The notes under the pieces were generated by a model. The model ran no database searches and was not told where the DNA came from. It saw only the letters and a list, made by a program, of their open reading frames with translations. A stretch of 64,000 nucleotides of DNA from Taxawa tesnikishii (nom. ined.) (taxonomy: Eukaryota > Ascomycota > Dothideomycetes > Dothideales), in assembly GCA_030247885.1 (NCBI GenBank), contig JAPDRO010000011.1, forward strand, positions 965,563-1,029,562, given 5' to 3'. Positions 12,156-24,917 of the stretch are shown here, piece by piece. The position numbers were made by a program, and so were the translations under genes. Each line of letters opens with the position of its first letter. The first letter of the stretch is position 1.

Positions 12156-14219
12156 ATGCCTGAGCTCATCAAGAACCATGCGGACATCGAGTCTACGCAT
12201 CTCGAGGACTTGTCGCTCGAGGCCTTGCCAGTTGACTTGGATGATCCTCACCGAGCTGCCTTGGAAAACAATCCAGACCACGCCGAAAGGCCGTCATTGG
12301 CGACCATACTTGCAGTCCTGGTGAGTACAGTCTTCCATGCGTTCTTGTTGATATTGACCAGAGCATAGTCCCTGGCGCTTTCCTACATCTGCCCGATCTC
12401 GTGCGGATTTATACTCGTCACTGGTATCATCGTGCGCGTGGAAACAGATCTCGGGGCCACGTCGGGCCAGATAACCTGGCTCGTTGGTGGCTGGTCCATC
12501 GCCTCGTCCGTATCTTTCTCAATGGCGGGTAGTTTAAGCGACGTTTTCGGCAGGCGATACACTATAATATCCGGCCAACTTATTTGCATCGTCGGCTCGG
12601 TATGCATTCGACCTGTATCGCGGTATTCTTCGTTAACACGGTCCAGATCATCGCTGCTACGGCTCACAAAGCAAATGCTATCATCATTGGATCAACCTTC
12701 TTGGGCTTTGGTTGCGGTATCATCTTCGTTAGCTATGCTGGCATTTCGGAACTGCTACCCAACAAATGGCGGTCAGTACAACACCCTCTTCTGTGATCGT
12801 GTCGGACTGAGTCTCTTCAGGGGCGCCGGCCTGGCGTCGACGGAAGCCGCGATCAATCTCCCATGGGGCATTGCTGCCGTTCTCATCGCTACCTTACTGG
12901 CTGTGAGGACTTCTCAAGGCTGGAGATGGTGCTACTGGCTCGGCGTGATCTTCGGAGTCGTTAGCTTGCTTGGCACTTTGACCTTCTATTTTCCACCATC
13001 GCGACCACAGATGGACTACGAAAAGACCCGGTGGGAAGAGTTCAAACAGCTTGACTTCGTTGGACTTGTGTTGTACACCGGAGGCCTCACCACATTCCTC
13101 GTTGGCTTGACCTGGGCTGGGCAGGCAGGCCATGCCTGGCGAAGTGCCTCCGTTATTGCTCCCATCATTGTTGGATTTTTACCTTGGCAGCGTGTTTCGT
13201 CTATGATTTCACCGTCGCCTCCCGACCACTGTTCCCATTGGAGATATTCAAACAGGTCCGTGACTTCACGGTCCTACTTGGTATAGTTTTCGTTGCCGGT
13301 ACGTTCGTTTTGACCATTACTCCGATCAGTGACTGACCAACGTAGGTATGATATTCTATTCCATGTCGGCTTTGTTGCCCCAAGGATCCCTCTTTATCTT
13401 CACCAATGATCCATGGGAGATTGGTTATCTTGCATTACCCAGCGGCATTTTACAGGTGAGGTCAAACCGCCACAAGGCCGCTGTGTTATCGCTAATGTCC
13501 TCAAGTTCCTCTTCGGCGCTGTCGCATCGGCACTCCTGGGCGTCTTCAAGCATCTAAAGGTGCAGATGCTCGTGGCGCTTTCGATCCAGACGATATTCAC
13601 TGCGTGTCTGGCAGCTGCGATACCTCAGAACAAGATCGCATGGGCTGCGCTGCAGGCGTTCTCGACTGGACCGTTTGCGCTGGTTGTCCTTGCCTGCTAT
13701 GTGATCGCGGGCCTCAACATTCCCTTGCGATACTTAGGGCTTGCGTCTGGGCTTGTCGGAACATTCAGAAGCGCAGGTGGTAGTGTCGGCAACGCTATCT
13801 TCAACGCTATCTTGAACGGAGTCGTCTCTCGCGACCTTGCTCCCGCCATAGCGGAAGCAGCCATATCGGAAGGATTCGACCCACAGCATCTGAGCGCCTT
13901 GATTCCTGCAACAATCGAGGCTGCTGTCGGGGTGCCTGGTGCATTCAGCGCTGTTCCCGGCATCCAACCTGCTATTGAGGAAGCAGTGCTCCGTGCTTTC
14001 AGAGGAGTGTATGCGAAAGCATTCCGAATGATCTTCTTTGCCACGATCCCGTTCGGAATACTGGCTATCATATTTGCTTGTCTTATGCGCGACCCTTCGA
14101 AGTATTTGACCAACCATACCGCCATCCATATGGAGAGAGAGGGCATGTTCAAGAACTCCTATGGCCACCGAGACCAGCATGTGAAGAAGACGCCAGTGGA
14201 TGATGGAGAGCACAGGTGA
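12156..14219 (+). CDS. MFS drug/toxin exporter (TRI12-like, 14-TM DHA2 type), six exons, one apparent -1 frame break
   Basis: A plasma-membrane proton antiporter of about 607 residues. Such proteins usually export the cluster's own metabolite. The exons are 12156-12320, 12369-12599, 12647-12771, 12821-13298, 13346-13455 and 13506-14219. The introns are 47-50 bp, all GT-AG, and every junction keeps the reading phase. Residues 1-55 form a hydrophilic N-tail. Then come membrane segments with motif A (SLSDVFGRRYT), the ELLPNKWR loop typical of the Tri12 family, and a late GLVGTFRSAGGSVGNAIF segment. Exon 4 slips by one base in the T5 run at 13176-13180, so the text before and after is in different frames. 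Everything else is intact, so I suspect a sequence error. The gene converges with the transcription-factor gene, their stops being 180 bases apart. Confidence 0.85.
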
Positions 14220-14398
14220 TAGACGGGCCGGGGACTGATTTATCGACACTGTGTTCTCTCGTTCTTTCCTTTCATTGGTTCTTTGCACGGGAGTTTTCCG
14301 TAAACTCCACCGAATCTTATGGGAAAAGGCATCAGTACGAGATAGCAAGAATAAAAATGTTGTCACAGTAGACAACGATCATTGATCTGTGCATCTCC

Positions 14399-17213
14399 TT
14401 ACGCTTTCTCCGTCATGTCGCTCATGACGCGTAAGATGTGACAGAACTCGCGCGCTTTCCATCGTCCGACCTCCTGGAGGAGCGCAAGGTAATCCAAAAA
14501 GATCAACCGTGCAGATTGAAATCCACCACGGTGCAGTATGCCCGAGAATGCAATGAAGCCGCCATTTACGATGAAGTCTCTTGCAGCACAGCTGTCTTCT
14601 CCATCACCCGAAAAGTTCGTGTCATTATCAACTAAACCAGCTAGGCCGACTTTAGTCCAGTCAATTGGACCGACAATTTCGAAGATCTTGCCAATGTCCC
14701 CCTCGTCTTGATTGTCGCCTAGCGCAAAGAGATACAGTCCAAGAACGAGGGCGGCCGAGAACAAAGCCGTCTCTGTATGAAAGAAAGTCATGTCGACTGT
14801 TCTCCTGTGCCTCATGACAAAGTAGGTTTGAGCGGCGTGGAGGCAAGCTCTACGTGCTGGAGGCGTTAAAGCCCAAAGCTTGATCTTGTCGATGGCTTCA
14901 CGCGCTTTTCCAGGACCGCGGCGGCCGGCGGCGTTTTCGAATAGTGAATGATCTGAACAGATATAGAGACAAGTGATGTTCCAAGATACCAGACAATTCA
15001 AGTTGGTCTCCTCAAAGAACTCCGCGTATACCCGGTATACTTCCACAAGCAAGGACGAAACCCGCTGAGCTTGAGGATTTTGGCCCAACAATGTTCTGGT
15101 TTGACCTTCTGGGTTTCTGCCTTGCGGGTCACACTCCCTCAGGTGGTGGTCGATGTTCGCTTGCGATAGTCTAGCCCACAGTGTCGAGAGCAGACCAAAC
15201 ATGCCCAGATGGTCTTGCAAAGGAGGTAGAATTGCTGCGTCTTGATAGATCAAAATCGAATTGCCACGAGGAAGGGCTTGATTTCCTGAGAGACTTCGCC
15301 AGACCACTGCATCACAAGCGTTAAAAAGCTCGATTCGACAAGGGAGTGAGAAGTGTCTCGTGTCCGATCGAATGACTGGTTTGACTTCGAGGCTGTGCGC
15401 ATAAAATGCGTCAATCATGATAAGACAAACGGTGAGACTATAATCGGAGATTAGTGTCAATACAGTTGAGTGATCCTACTATTGAGGCTTGAGCTACCGT
15501 TTTGTGCTTTCCACGCGAGCCCATGCTTTCCAACGTGCGGTATCATTTTGGGTATGCTGGATGATGGCATCGCAGATAGGGATCTCCCCTCATAGACGAA
15601 GAGACCGTGCCATTCTGACATCTATCGCAAGCTTAGCTTGATGGAGCAACGACGATGCGACAGACACAAACCGTTAAAGTCTCACGATACAGCATCTTGA
15701 ATTGATCGTCCATTGCTGCGCCCTGACGCCGAATCAATCGTGTGTCCGAGATATTGGCGATGTATCTGAAGACTTACTGGTGTGATAGTAGCGAGCTGAA
15801 TGACTAAAACGGCTGATGCGAGGACCGACAAGAACACATGTGGCGAACAGCTCGATAGGTTCTTCTCTGCAAGCTCCGAGCGACATTTCCTTACTATGAA
15901 CTAGTTTTGGTTAGCCGGGCGTACAATTTTCGTCACAACATGGCAGGAAATCAGACGATTACCGGAAAAACTACTCGCACGAACTCGATCAAGCCTTCGT
16001 CATCCAGATAAGCGAGCCCAATCAGACACATTGGGAAGAGGAGAAATTCCGGAACCAGTGGAGCTTGGAAAGTGGGCTCGTGAATGATGGGCAACATGGC
16101 TTGGAAGCGACGAAAGTAGATCGTCAAGGCTGTGGCGAGCACCCTGTGGTTGGGAACACGGAGATGAGGCTGTGATCCTCTTTCTACTATGACCTTCGGA
16201 GTTCCCGAATGTGGAGGCGTATCCGTTACTGAGGCCGAGAACCCATAATATTTTTCAATGCGTGTGCGACATCTATCATCGAATCGGTACATTCCTTGCT
16301 TGTCCAAATCCGGAAGCTGAGCATCGGAGTGTTGCGATGCAGCATCGGCGAAGACGTTGTCAGTCCTCATTCTAACGATTTCCTCCCAGCAATGTTTCAG
16401 TATGCGCGATGGCTGTTGAGGTCGCCTCAAAGGCCAGAGGCGCTCGACCTGGGAGAATCGGTTATCCGGCATGCCCTCCACTGGCGGTGCCGCAGAATGT
16501 TGATCGTTCTGGACATCATAAGTAGATGGAAGGGGTTCAGCCCAGTCGAGAGAATCGAGGTTCATAGGAGCCCAGAAGTCGAGCGAGAGGAAGGGCACTT
16601 CCATTGAGAGGCTAGCTTCGACCATGCTGTCGTCAAAGATCGGGAAGGTCCAATCGCCCTCGGACTCTTGATCTTCAGCCATTGTTCCTGTCACTGGGAT
16701 ATTTTGCAACTCAAGATCAAAGTTGGACGTGACGGCTGCTGATTGCTCTTCGGGCGCATAGCCATCGATGTCCATGCGACTAACGATGGACTGTCGGGTA
16801 TCAACCCCAACAAGGTGTGATGGCAGAATCTCTGCAATACTAACAGGACAGGAAGAGCTGGGTTGCCCACTGCCCTGGCGCACGTACATATCAGCGTTCG
16901 ATTCTAGGCTCGCTGGCGAAAGTACCTCAACAGTCGAAGATCGGAGACTGCGTAGAGGCCTTTGACTGGATACGCGGCTTGCGCGACGTTGGTCACGTTC
17001 CCTCCTGAGCTCGTTATCCTGCGTGTGGTGCTGTTGTCTAATGTGGCGAGATAGCACATCACTGCGCGCATAGCAGCGTCCGCAGCTGCCGCATTCGAAG
17101 GGTTTCTCTCCAGTGTGGGCTCTTTCATGACGACTGAGATGCTCGGCCTTTGAGAATTTGCGCTGGCAAAAGCGGCATCCTCTGGTACTTGGATCCGCGT
17201 CCGCGTCATTCAT
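14399..17213 (-). CDS. C2H2 zinc-finger transcription factor with fungal-specific regulatory domain, five exons, one apparent -1 frame break
   Basis: A nuclear regulator of about 858 residues and the probable pathway-specific activator of the cluster. The exons, in transcript order, are 17213-15975, 15900-15778, 15722-15672, 15621-15498 and 15437-14399. The four introns are 74, 55, 50 and 60 bp with GT-AG ends and consistent phase. Two adjacent C2H2 fingers sit at residues 13-65 (CRFCQRKF...H and CGSCGRCY...H, joined by a TGEKPFE linker). An Arg/Ser-rich then acidic region follows, and the fungal_trans homology begins near residue 370 and runs to the end (WKAWARVESTKR and downstream helices). 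The frame slips by one base at the C4 run (G4 on the coding strand) at 15586-15589; the rest is uninterrupted. It shares a 1-kb divergent upstream region with the P450 at 18276. Binding sites were not identified. Confidence 0.83.
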
Positions 17214-18275
17214 GCTTTGAACCTCGTCCCTGTTTCCTTCTTGACCCGCACCGTATCGCTTATCCTACGACTTGACGTTGCCACGCCTATGTTTCCAAAC
17301 TAGTTTCCGCTGTTACAGTACTCAAATTCCAGCTTCTCCGGGAACAGTTGATGCTTGGCGGAGAAGCGTGACTTCTGTGGGGGTGCGGGGGAACTCTACA
17401 GACCATGGCTGCGTTACGTAATCCTAAGAACACGTGCTGACTAGATACACATCTTTTAGCAAGTACACTCACTCCAGAGCGTGTGTTGAGCCGATTGAAT
17501 GTCGACGTCTATGTCTGCACGATGCCGAACCCAAAGTTCAGAGTCGAGCCCACGTTGAGACATTGACAGCCACGCTCAGATCATCTTTGTAGACTGCAGA
17601 AGACGCACCAAACCAATAGCAGTCACCACGAACACGGAATGCAGCACGACCCATCACAAGGTGGTCGAGCGCGCATCTAACCGAGTAAGAACCCACGGTT
17701 TCCTGTCCACTTTCCGGCGAGCACACATGAGTAGCGCTGCGACGACAGATGGCATCTACGGAGACACGCATCTGGGAGAATGACGCGTCATGCGTTGTTA
17801 TCGGCTTGTAGTGTTACTCGAATGGGGTTCCGCTGGGTTTGTTCGAACTCCTGGTTTGGAAGCAAGCCCTGTATCCGCTTTGCAGCTCCCTCAAGCCACA
17901 AACGGTTTCGCCCAATCAATTTCGCTCCCCACCTCATCTCCTTAGATGTGGGGCTGCACATGATTGGATGACTACCCCACTCTTTGTCTCTGGAGCCAGA
18001 CGCCGTGTAGACTAATCACGTCTTCTATACATCTTCGTAAGGTGCTCTACTGGATAGGACATTGTGGGGACCCTGCTCACATTTACTCGTCCTACAGCGG
18101 GAATGGAAGATCGGCTGTCCCACATGCGGATGTGTGAGAATTACGATGCCGGCAGGTCAGCTGTGGAGCGTCGGACATCGAGAGTTCGTCCTAATAAGCA
18201 TGGTCTCGCACCTGCAGGAGAGCGTGTTCGAGACTTAGATTTCGAACACCCGATCCTTTCAATTTCCCCTGCACC
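17214..18275. promoter_or_regulatory. Divergent intergenic region between the transcription factor and P450 1
   Basis: The flanking genes are transcribed away from this 1.06-kb stretch, so it must hold both promoters. I found no convincing gene; the open frames inside are short and have no domain. No operator motif could be assigned by eye. A loose CCCCAC/GTGGGG inverted pair near 17937-17952 recalls the hairpins at 11.8-11.9 kb. Confidence 0.5.
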
Positions 18276-19981
18276 ATGGTTGCTGGCACTTTGACCACGT
18301 TAGTGTCGCGTTCGACGGCATGGTTGACGGCTTCCACTCGAGCGCATCTATCCCTAGTTGCTGCAGGTTTCGTCGTCCTCGGCATTGTTTTCTACGGACT
18401 TATCGACTACGGACGAGTCTTGGCAAAGAGGCAGAAATTGCCCCCGGTCCGTTTCCTTTGCCTTTTGTAGGCAATCATTTTCAGATCAAGCTCCCACGGC
18501 CATGGTTATGGCTAGACGCCCTATCAAAGCAATATGATAGCTCGATGATAACAATATGGCATGGCCATAAGCCGAGCATATTCATTCACGATGCCTGGAC
18601 CATATCGGACATGTTGGAGAAGCGCGCGAACATCTATTCGTCTAGACCACCGCTAGTGATGCTGGGCGATTCGAGAGGCGCTACGGAATATGATCAGGCA
18701 GTCCTTGCATATGGAGATGTTTGGAGGCAACACCGTCGCCTTATGCACACAGCCGTCGGCACGCAAGCCGTCCGAGCATACCGTCCGCTCCAGGATAAGG
18801 AGATCAAGGTCATGATGCGCGATCTGCTCTCACAGCCAGATAACTTTGTGAAAGCAATCGAGCGATACTCGGTGTCCGTCGTTTCATGCATTGGATTTGG
18901 CCGGCGCATCGACAAGATGGACGACAACGTCGGTCAAGTTGCACTCAAATTCATGGAAGGAGTCGACTTGGTCATACCTGGTATGTTCCTCATGGAGTCA
19001 ATGCCTATTCTTCTGCAACTGCCCCGTATGATATATCCTCTCAGCGCCAAGAGCTTGGGAAATGGAAAGAAGATGATCCAGTTCTTCTCAGCCTTGTGCA
19101 AGGAGGCTGGCATGTCCACGCAAGACAACTTCGCCAAGGGTCTTCTCAGGGCACAACAGCAGAATGGTTTGCGCGATGAGGAAATTGCATTCCTGACAGG
19201 CAATCTCATTGGTGGAGGCGTCGATACTACAGCAAGCACTACAATCACTTTCATCTTCGCCATGTGTGTTTTTTCCGACGTCCAAAAGAAGGCCCAAGAG
19301 GAGCTTGATCGAGTCGTTGGGGATAGGATGCCGGATTGGCAGGATGAGGCTCGATTATCATATATCCGGGCCCTGGTAGATGAGACCCTGCGGTGGAGAA
19401 CTGTGACCATTCTCGGAGGAATACCGCATGCGAACACTGAGGAAGATGTTTTCGGAGACTATGTCATCCCAAAGGACACTTGGATTGCTGGCAATATCTG
19501 GAGCATTCACCGCAATCCTACCGACTTCCCTGAGCCGGATATCTTCAGGCCAGAGCGATTTCTCAACGAGAAGAAACCCTTCCCTAGTAAGAAAGGCCAT
19601 GCTGCGTTTGGATGGGGCCGCCGAGCATGCAGCGGACAGCCACTTGCCGAACAAGGATTATTCATGACTTTTGCCCGACTTCTATGGGCCTTTGATCTTC
19701 GTCCAGGCTTGGATGAGAACGTAAGTATTGCTTGCAGCACCCAGCTCATGTGACGTACACTGATACTGACGTTACTGGCTCCACAGGGAATAGAACAAAA
19801 GCTTGATATCTTTGCCTTCACCGAGTCAGAGAACATGCGTCCTGAACCTTTCAGAGTGCGAATCTCTCCACGTACTGAGCAGAAGAAGGCACTTATCCTA
19901 GAGGAGGCTGCTCACGCGAGAGATCAGTTAAGAGAATTCGACGGAATTACGAAAGTCGAACTAGAGCCGCTCGAGATTTAG
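18276..19981 (+). CDS. Cytochrome P450 1 (CYP64/OrdA-like), two exons, one apparent -1 frame break
   Basis: A haem-thiolate monooxygenase of about 546 residues, anchored in the ER by an N-terminal membrane helix (residues 25-45, LSLVAAGFVVLGIVFYGLI). The exons are 18276-19720 and 19787-19981. The intron is 66 bp, GTAAGT...CACAG. The proline-rich hinge, the I-helix GGGVDTTAST, the K-helix ETLR, the PERF-region RPERF and the haem loop FGWGRRACSG with the cysteine ligand are all present in order. The hinge contains the only break, a C5 run at 18441-18445 that is one base short for the frame to continue. The start at 18276 is preferred over the later in-frame alternative because it supplies the membrane anchor. 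It resembles the fungal P450s that oxidise polyketides (O-methylsterigmatocystin oxidoreductase type); the substrate is unknown. Confidence 0.84.
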
Positions 19982-20663
19982 CATAGTGCATGTTTAGATG
20001 TTCGTTACTCGGATTTTGTAGAGGGGTGATCGGCTAGTTGTGCTGTAACATAGGCATCGCCCAGGGGTACTTCATAGGAGAGGTGTCTACATTCAATAGC
20101 TCTGTTCTCATAGACCGAAGGACCGTGCCTCTCACATACGTCTCTGCCTATTTGCACAAGGTAGGAGATTCAAACTTGCTGCGATCCGTCTCTAACAACG
20201 GAGACGTTGATAGGCTGATCAACGCATACGTGACTTCCCTTTGGACGTTCAATCTAGCAGGGGTACATGAGCTCGTCTCTCTTATGCCTCCTAGGTCTTC
20301 TTATATGTGCATGATAACATCAGGGAATATGGGCTGGACGGCGAGGTGATGCTGGCTGCTCTATGAGATACCTGGAACTTCATTATATACTTCACGAACG
20401 TAAGCTCGACATTGGGAAGTACCCTTGATGCTCAACTTTATCCGCACTAACTTGCGTCGAAAAGGAATTTGTTCCAAACGCCGACTACTCCTGGGGAACC
20501 GAGCGGGGTAATAGAACAGAACCGAGGCATCCGGGCATCCCCCTTAGAAGCTCCCCATACAGACTTACCATGAGTTGTCCTTCTCTTCCATAGTGTGTTT
20601 TAGGATAAACCCTTCCTTTTTGAGGAGGCATCGTCAGCTGTTACTTGAGAGCTCAGTAAAATC
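19982..20663. other. Intergenic region between the two P450 genes
   Basis: This stretch holds the 3' end of P450 1 and the promoter of P450 2. A 103-codon open frame (20038-20349) has no recognisable domain and lies where a terminator and promoter are expected, so I do not call it a gene. Confidence 0.45.
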
Positions 20664-22233
20664 ATGTTTGCCCAGATGTTCACAACGTCCCTAATCGCAG
20701 GAGCTCTTATCCTTGTTTATCTAGGTGTCTTTGTTATCTACAACCTTTTCCTGCATCCACTACGAGACTATCCAGGACCCGGATTAGCCAGAATCTCCGG
20801 ACTGTGGAAGTTCATAGGCAATTTGCAAGGACGCAAAGCGCACCGTATTCATCAAGCGCATCTGGCGTATGGACCTGTAGTACGGACCGCTCCTAACGAG
20901 CTAGACTTTTCGGATCCACGCGCAGTGAAGGACATCTATGGCTCGAGCGCATTTGCGAAGGAGGATCGCTTCTACTTCGCCAAGCGTATTTTCCATGAGA
21001 ACCATCTGCTGAGTTTTCGCGACAACGAAGTGCATAAGCAGCGCAAGAAGCTGTTGCAACGAGGGTTTTCACAGGCCAGCATGCTTGAGTTCGAACCGCA
21101 GCTAGGCAACAAAATCAGTACCCTGCTAGATCAGCTATATAAAGCCCCGCAACCAGTCGACATCTACCAATGGGCGCATTGGCTGGGCTTTGACACAATT
21201 TACCACTTGATGTTCGACGAGGATCCTGGCTCAGTGAAGGAAGGACAACCGCACTGGGTTATGGCCTATATGCGGGCTTGGCGACCGACCTTTATATATA
21301 AGGAGATGTTCCCTCAGCTCGAGCAATACGGCCCCTACGTGCCCGGATATATCGGCGACTACTTTCGCGCAGTGCAGAAATGGAAGCATTACGCCACGGA
21401 CCTTGTGAAAAGCTGTCGTACAAGAGGCACGAAGACGCCCTTCTTGTCCAACGCCCTTGCTGGAGAAGATGGTGCTCTCGGCCGCCCGTTAACAGATTCC
21501 GAGCTTGCGGAAGAGTGCATGGGCGGAATGTTTGGCGGTAGTGGGACCACGGCCAACACGTTCGTCTACATACTCTGGGGTGTTCTGCGCAACCCAAATG
21601 TTCACCGCAGGCTATGGGATGAGCTCAGTGATGCCTTTCCAGATCACGATAGTGTACCCAGCGCGGCAGAGTGCGCCAAGCTACCGTATCTCCAGGCTGT
21701 TATCAACGAAACCTTAAGAAGAAATCCTACTATCATTGCCACACTACCACGTGTTGCAGTAGAAGACACACAAGTCGCTGGCGTGCCAATCCTGAAGGGA
21801 GTAAGTTTCACTTCATCTTCAACCAGTAATTCGCAGCTTACTGTGCTATAGACCATCGTCTACGTACAGAACTACACCATCCATCGAAATGAGGAAGCCT
21901 TTCCCGACCCCGAAGCCTTCCGCCCTGAACGTTGGCTAGACGAGGAAGGCGAGGATTTGCGGAAAGTGGCGTTCAACCCATTTTCGACCGGACAAAGACA
22001 ATGCGCGGGCATTAAGTATGGAAACCCAGACGAAGCTGTAGAAGGCTTGCAAGCTGACCACGAAACGTAGTGTTGCCAGGATGGAGCTCAACAAGCTTGT
22101 CGCGGCGTTTTTCCTGCGCTTCCATGCAGAGGTCGATGCCTCAATGACAGAGGATCAGATGGAGATGTTTGACCAGTTTAGTGCCAGTCCTGTTGGTGGT
22201 CGGCTTCTGATAAGGGTGAGGTTAAACCAATGA
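20664..22233 (+). CDS. Cytochrome P450 2, three exons, intact
   Basis: A complete P450 of 487 residues, the cleanest gene in the island. The exons are 20664-21800, 21852-22015 and 22071-22233. The introns are 51 and 55 bp, GT-AG, with the second splitting an Asn codon just after the haem loop. Residues 8-30 form a membrane anchor, then come HPLRDYPGPGLARISGLWK (the conserved hinge of isotrichodermin/trichodiene-oxygenase-type fungal P450s), the I-helix GGSGTTANT, the K-helix ETLR, PERW and the haem-ligand loop FSTGQRQCAG. The C-terminus ends a few residues after a typical beta strand. No frame break is present, which shows that the one-base breaks elsewhere are not uniform. It is probably a tailoring enzyme of the same cluster; its substrate cannot be read from sequence. 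Confidence 0.9.
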
Positions 22234-22384
22234 ACGAGGTAGAACAAACGGCAGAACCAAATTCTACTCTTCCTGTTTTTGATGAGCATCGCGGAAAAAA
22301 TTATGCGGGATGCATGCTACGTGCTCAATTAAGATAGCGTTAGAGTTTGAGCTTAAAATTGCACCCACTAGAGTCATATAAGGG

Positions 22385-22743
22385 CTAAGTTATAGTTTCT
22401 TTTATTTACTAGGTTTTTCTAAGCTTATAATAACTAGCTAAGATAATATCTTACTTATTAGAAAGTTAAATTTCTTAAAGTTATAAGTATCTTTATTTAT
22501 AATATTATATATTACTTTTATTAACTAAATAAGTATAAATTAAGACTAAATAACTACTAGGTCCTTATAAGTAGCTTACTAGTAATTATATAAATTACTT
22601 TTTCTTTAAGTTTTATAAGGCGCTTTAATCTTAGCTTATAGTTATATTAAGAGTATTATTTAGTATATTACTCTTATAATATTAATTAGAGTATAATATA
22701 TACTACTATAATATATCTTTTAGTTTAAATTTACTTAAATATA
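22385..22743 (-). mobile_element. Truncated RIPed copy of the pogo-like family C element
   Basis: This segment matches 23925-24440 inside the neighbouring full element, with interspersed deletions and strong RIP. It ends exactly at the TA where that element was inserted. AT-rich repeat DNA begins here, about 150 bases after the P450 2 stop. Confidence 0.65.
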
Positions 22744-24600
22744 ACGTGTTTTATAAGTAAGTCGACTACTTAAGTAAGTCGACTACCTTACAAAACTAAA
22801 ATACTTACGTAGTAATATTACGTAATACTATAATACTTTATAGTAGTTTATAGAATAGTATATAATTATTTAGAAACATCGCTATCTTTTATATCCTTTA
22901 TTTCTACTTTATAAGTATAAGAGTTATACTTAGTTTTATTATAATAATTATAACGCTACTTTACGTATACTTTCTTTATAGCCTTCTCGCCGTTATTACT
23001 ACTACTACCCTCCTTAGTAGCAACTAAATTAGCTACCTTACCTACTATTAGAGTCTCTTCTATTCGTATATATTACCTTTTATAACTCTTACGCTTTATA
23101 GTTACCTTAATTACGTCTTATAAACGCGCTATTTCTTCGTATATTAATACTATCTTATACGCTATCTACTAAGTACTCTTAGTTAACTACTTAACTTACT
23201 TATTTAAAGAACTTACTAGAGACTTTTAATGTTTTTATATATAATTTCGAATTAGCGTTAATTACGCCTTTATTTTGCTAGTATTACGTAGTATTTTCGC
23301 CTCCTATTTAACTATACTTAGTATAGGCGGCGTTAGCGTATATAGCCTTATATTTAACTTCGATAATATAGCCTCTAAGTTATATAAAACTAGCCTAGCG
23401 CTTTAAAACTCTACGTAGATATTCTCCTATATAAATACCTTTTTAAAAGCTACTTTAAAGGTAATTAAAAAGGTTTCTTTTATAATATAATAAACGCGAC
23501 TATATACTAAGGCTAAGATCTCGTTACTATATAGGCGCTTTAGTAGTAAGTAGTAAATAACGTTAAGTAACTATAATAAATATAAAGAGTATAAAGGTAT
23601 ATAGAAAGTTATAATATTATTTTCCTTATAGTAATCTTAAAATTCGACTAAGTAGTAGCTCTCGTAGCTATTAATAATAAGTAGCCTATATACTCTAATA
23701 GTATAAGCCTTTGTATACATATTAAAGTACTTAAGCTACGCGAGCGTAAACTTATTATTAGTCTAACTAGTAAAGGAGACCTTAATAATTTAGTTATAAA
23801 GTAAATTGTTAAATTAAGTTAAGATAAGGACCTTACTTACGAAGATAATAAAGAGTAAAATAACGCGCCCTATAGCCTCGATACCTTATATTAAAGTAAC
23901 TTACTTATAATTACTAAGTTATAGTTTCTTTTATTTATTAAGTTTCTCTAAGCTTATAATAACTAGCTAAGATAATATCTTACTTATTAAAAAGCTAAAT
24001 TTATTAAAGTTATAAGTATTTTTATTTAAGATATTATACTTTACTTTTATTAACTAAATAAGCGTAAACTAGGGCTAAATAACTACCGAATCCTTATAGG
24101 TAACTTACTAGTAATTATATAAATAGCTTTATTACGTTCGTAACTTAAGCGTATACTTAATAAAGTTATTAACTTAGTTCTTACTAATAGGCTTCTTATT
24201 ATACTTTCTTAGTAGTTTATTTACTATATTTTATACGTTTCCCTTTAAGAGTAATATATTATATAAACTCTCGTCTAGTATATACTATATTATTACTTCC
24301 TCTTTTAGTTTTATAAGGCGCTTTAATTTCGGCTTATAGTCGCATTAAAAGCGCCGTTTAATACGTTAGTTTTATAGCGTTAATTAGAGTATAATATATA
24401 CTACTATAGCGCGTCTCTTACTTTAAATTTACTTAGATATAATATTAGAGATAGTAAAGTATATATTTCCTTTAGTATAAGTATATTACACGTTACGTTA
24501 TTAAGGTATTACGTAATGTTACTACGTAGGTATTTTAGTTTTACGAGGTAGTTAACTTACTTAAGTAACTAACTTACTTATAAAATACGTTACTTACTAG
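22744..24600 (-). mobile_element. pogo/Fot1-like DNA transposon, family C, RIPed
   Basis: A unit of 1,857 bp flanked by TA on both sides (22742-22743 and 24601-24602). Imperfect terminal inverted repeats begin ACGTGTTTTATAAGTAAG and end with its mutated complement. On the minus strand the middle of the unit encodes remnants of the DDE block typical of Fot1/pogo transposases (LLIID then a Tyr/Ser-rich stretch), riddled with RIP stops. It is not autonomous now. Confidence 0.72.
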
Positions 24601-24917
24601 CTTCTTATTATATTTTACTAATAGATTATTAGTTATATTTTTAACTAAACTTCTTATAAGTATAATTTCTTTTAAGTTTAACTTAAGTATATATTAAATA
24701 ATAGCTTCCTCTTTAGCCTTAGTAAGCTTCCTTATTATAAGTATATAATTATATTTTAATATAGTCTTAGCGTTTTACTTTTTAAGAGAAGTTTAAGAAA
24801 TATTATAGATTTTTATAGCGTATTACTTACTTAGAGTTACGTTATTTTTAAGCGCTTATATAGTTAATATAAACTTATCTTTAGTAGAAGAGAAATTTAT
24901 ATTATAATATTAAGGTA
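24601..24917. other. RIPed AT-rich spacer between transposons
   Basis: Heavily RIPed, with no terminal repeat or readable protein motif found. It may be the remainder of the truncated element interrupted at 22743. Confidence 0.4.

Noticed and set aside
13697-14375. Minus-strand open frames opposite the last exon of the exporter
   Set aside because: Shadows of the MFS coding strand, with no family resemblance.
20038-20349. 103-codon plus-strand open frame between the P450 genes
   Set aside because: No recognisable domain and it occupies the expected terminator/promoter region.
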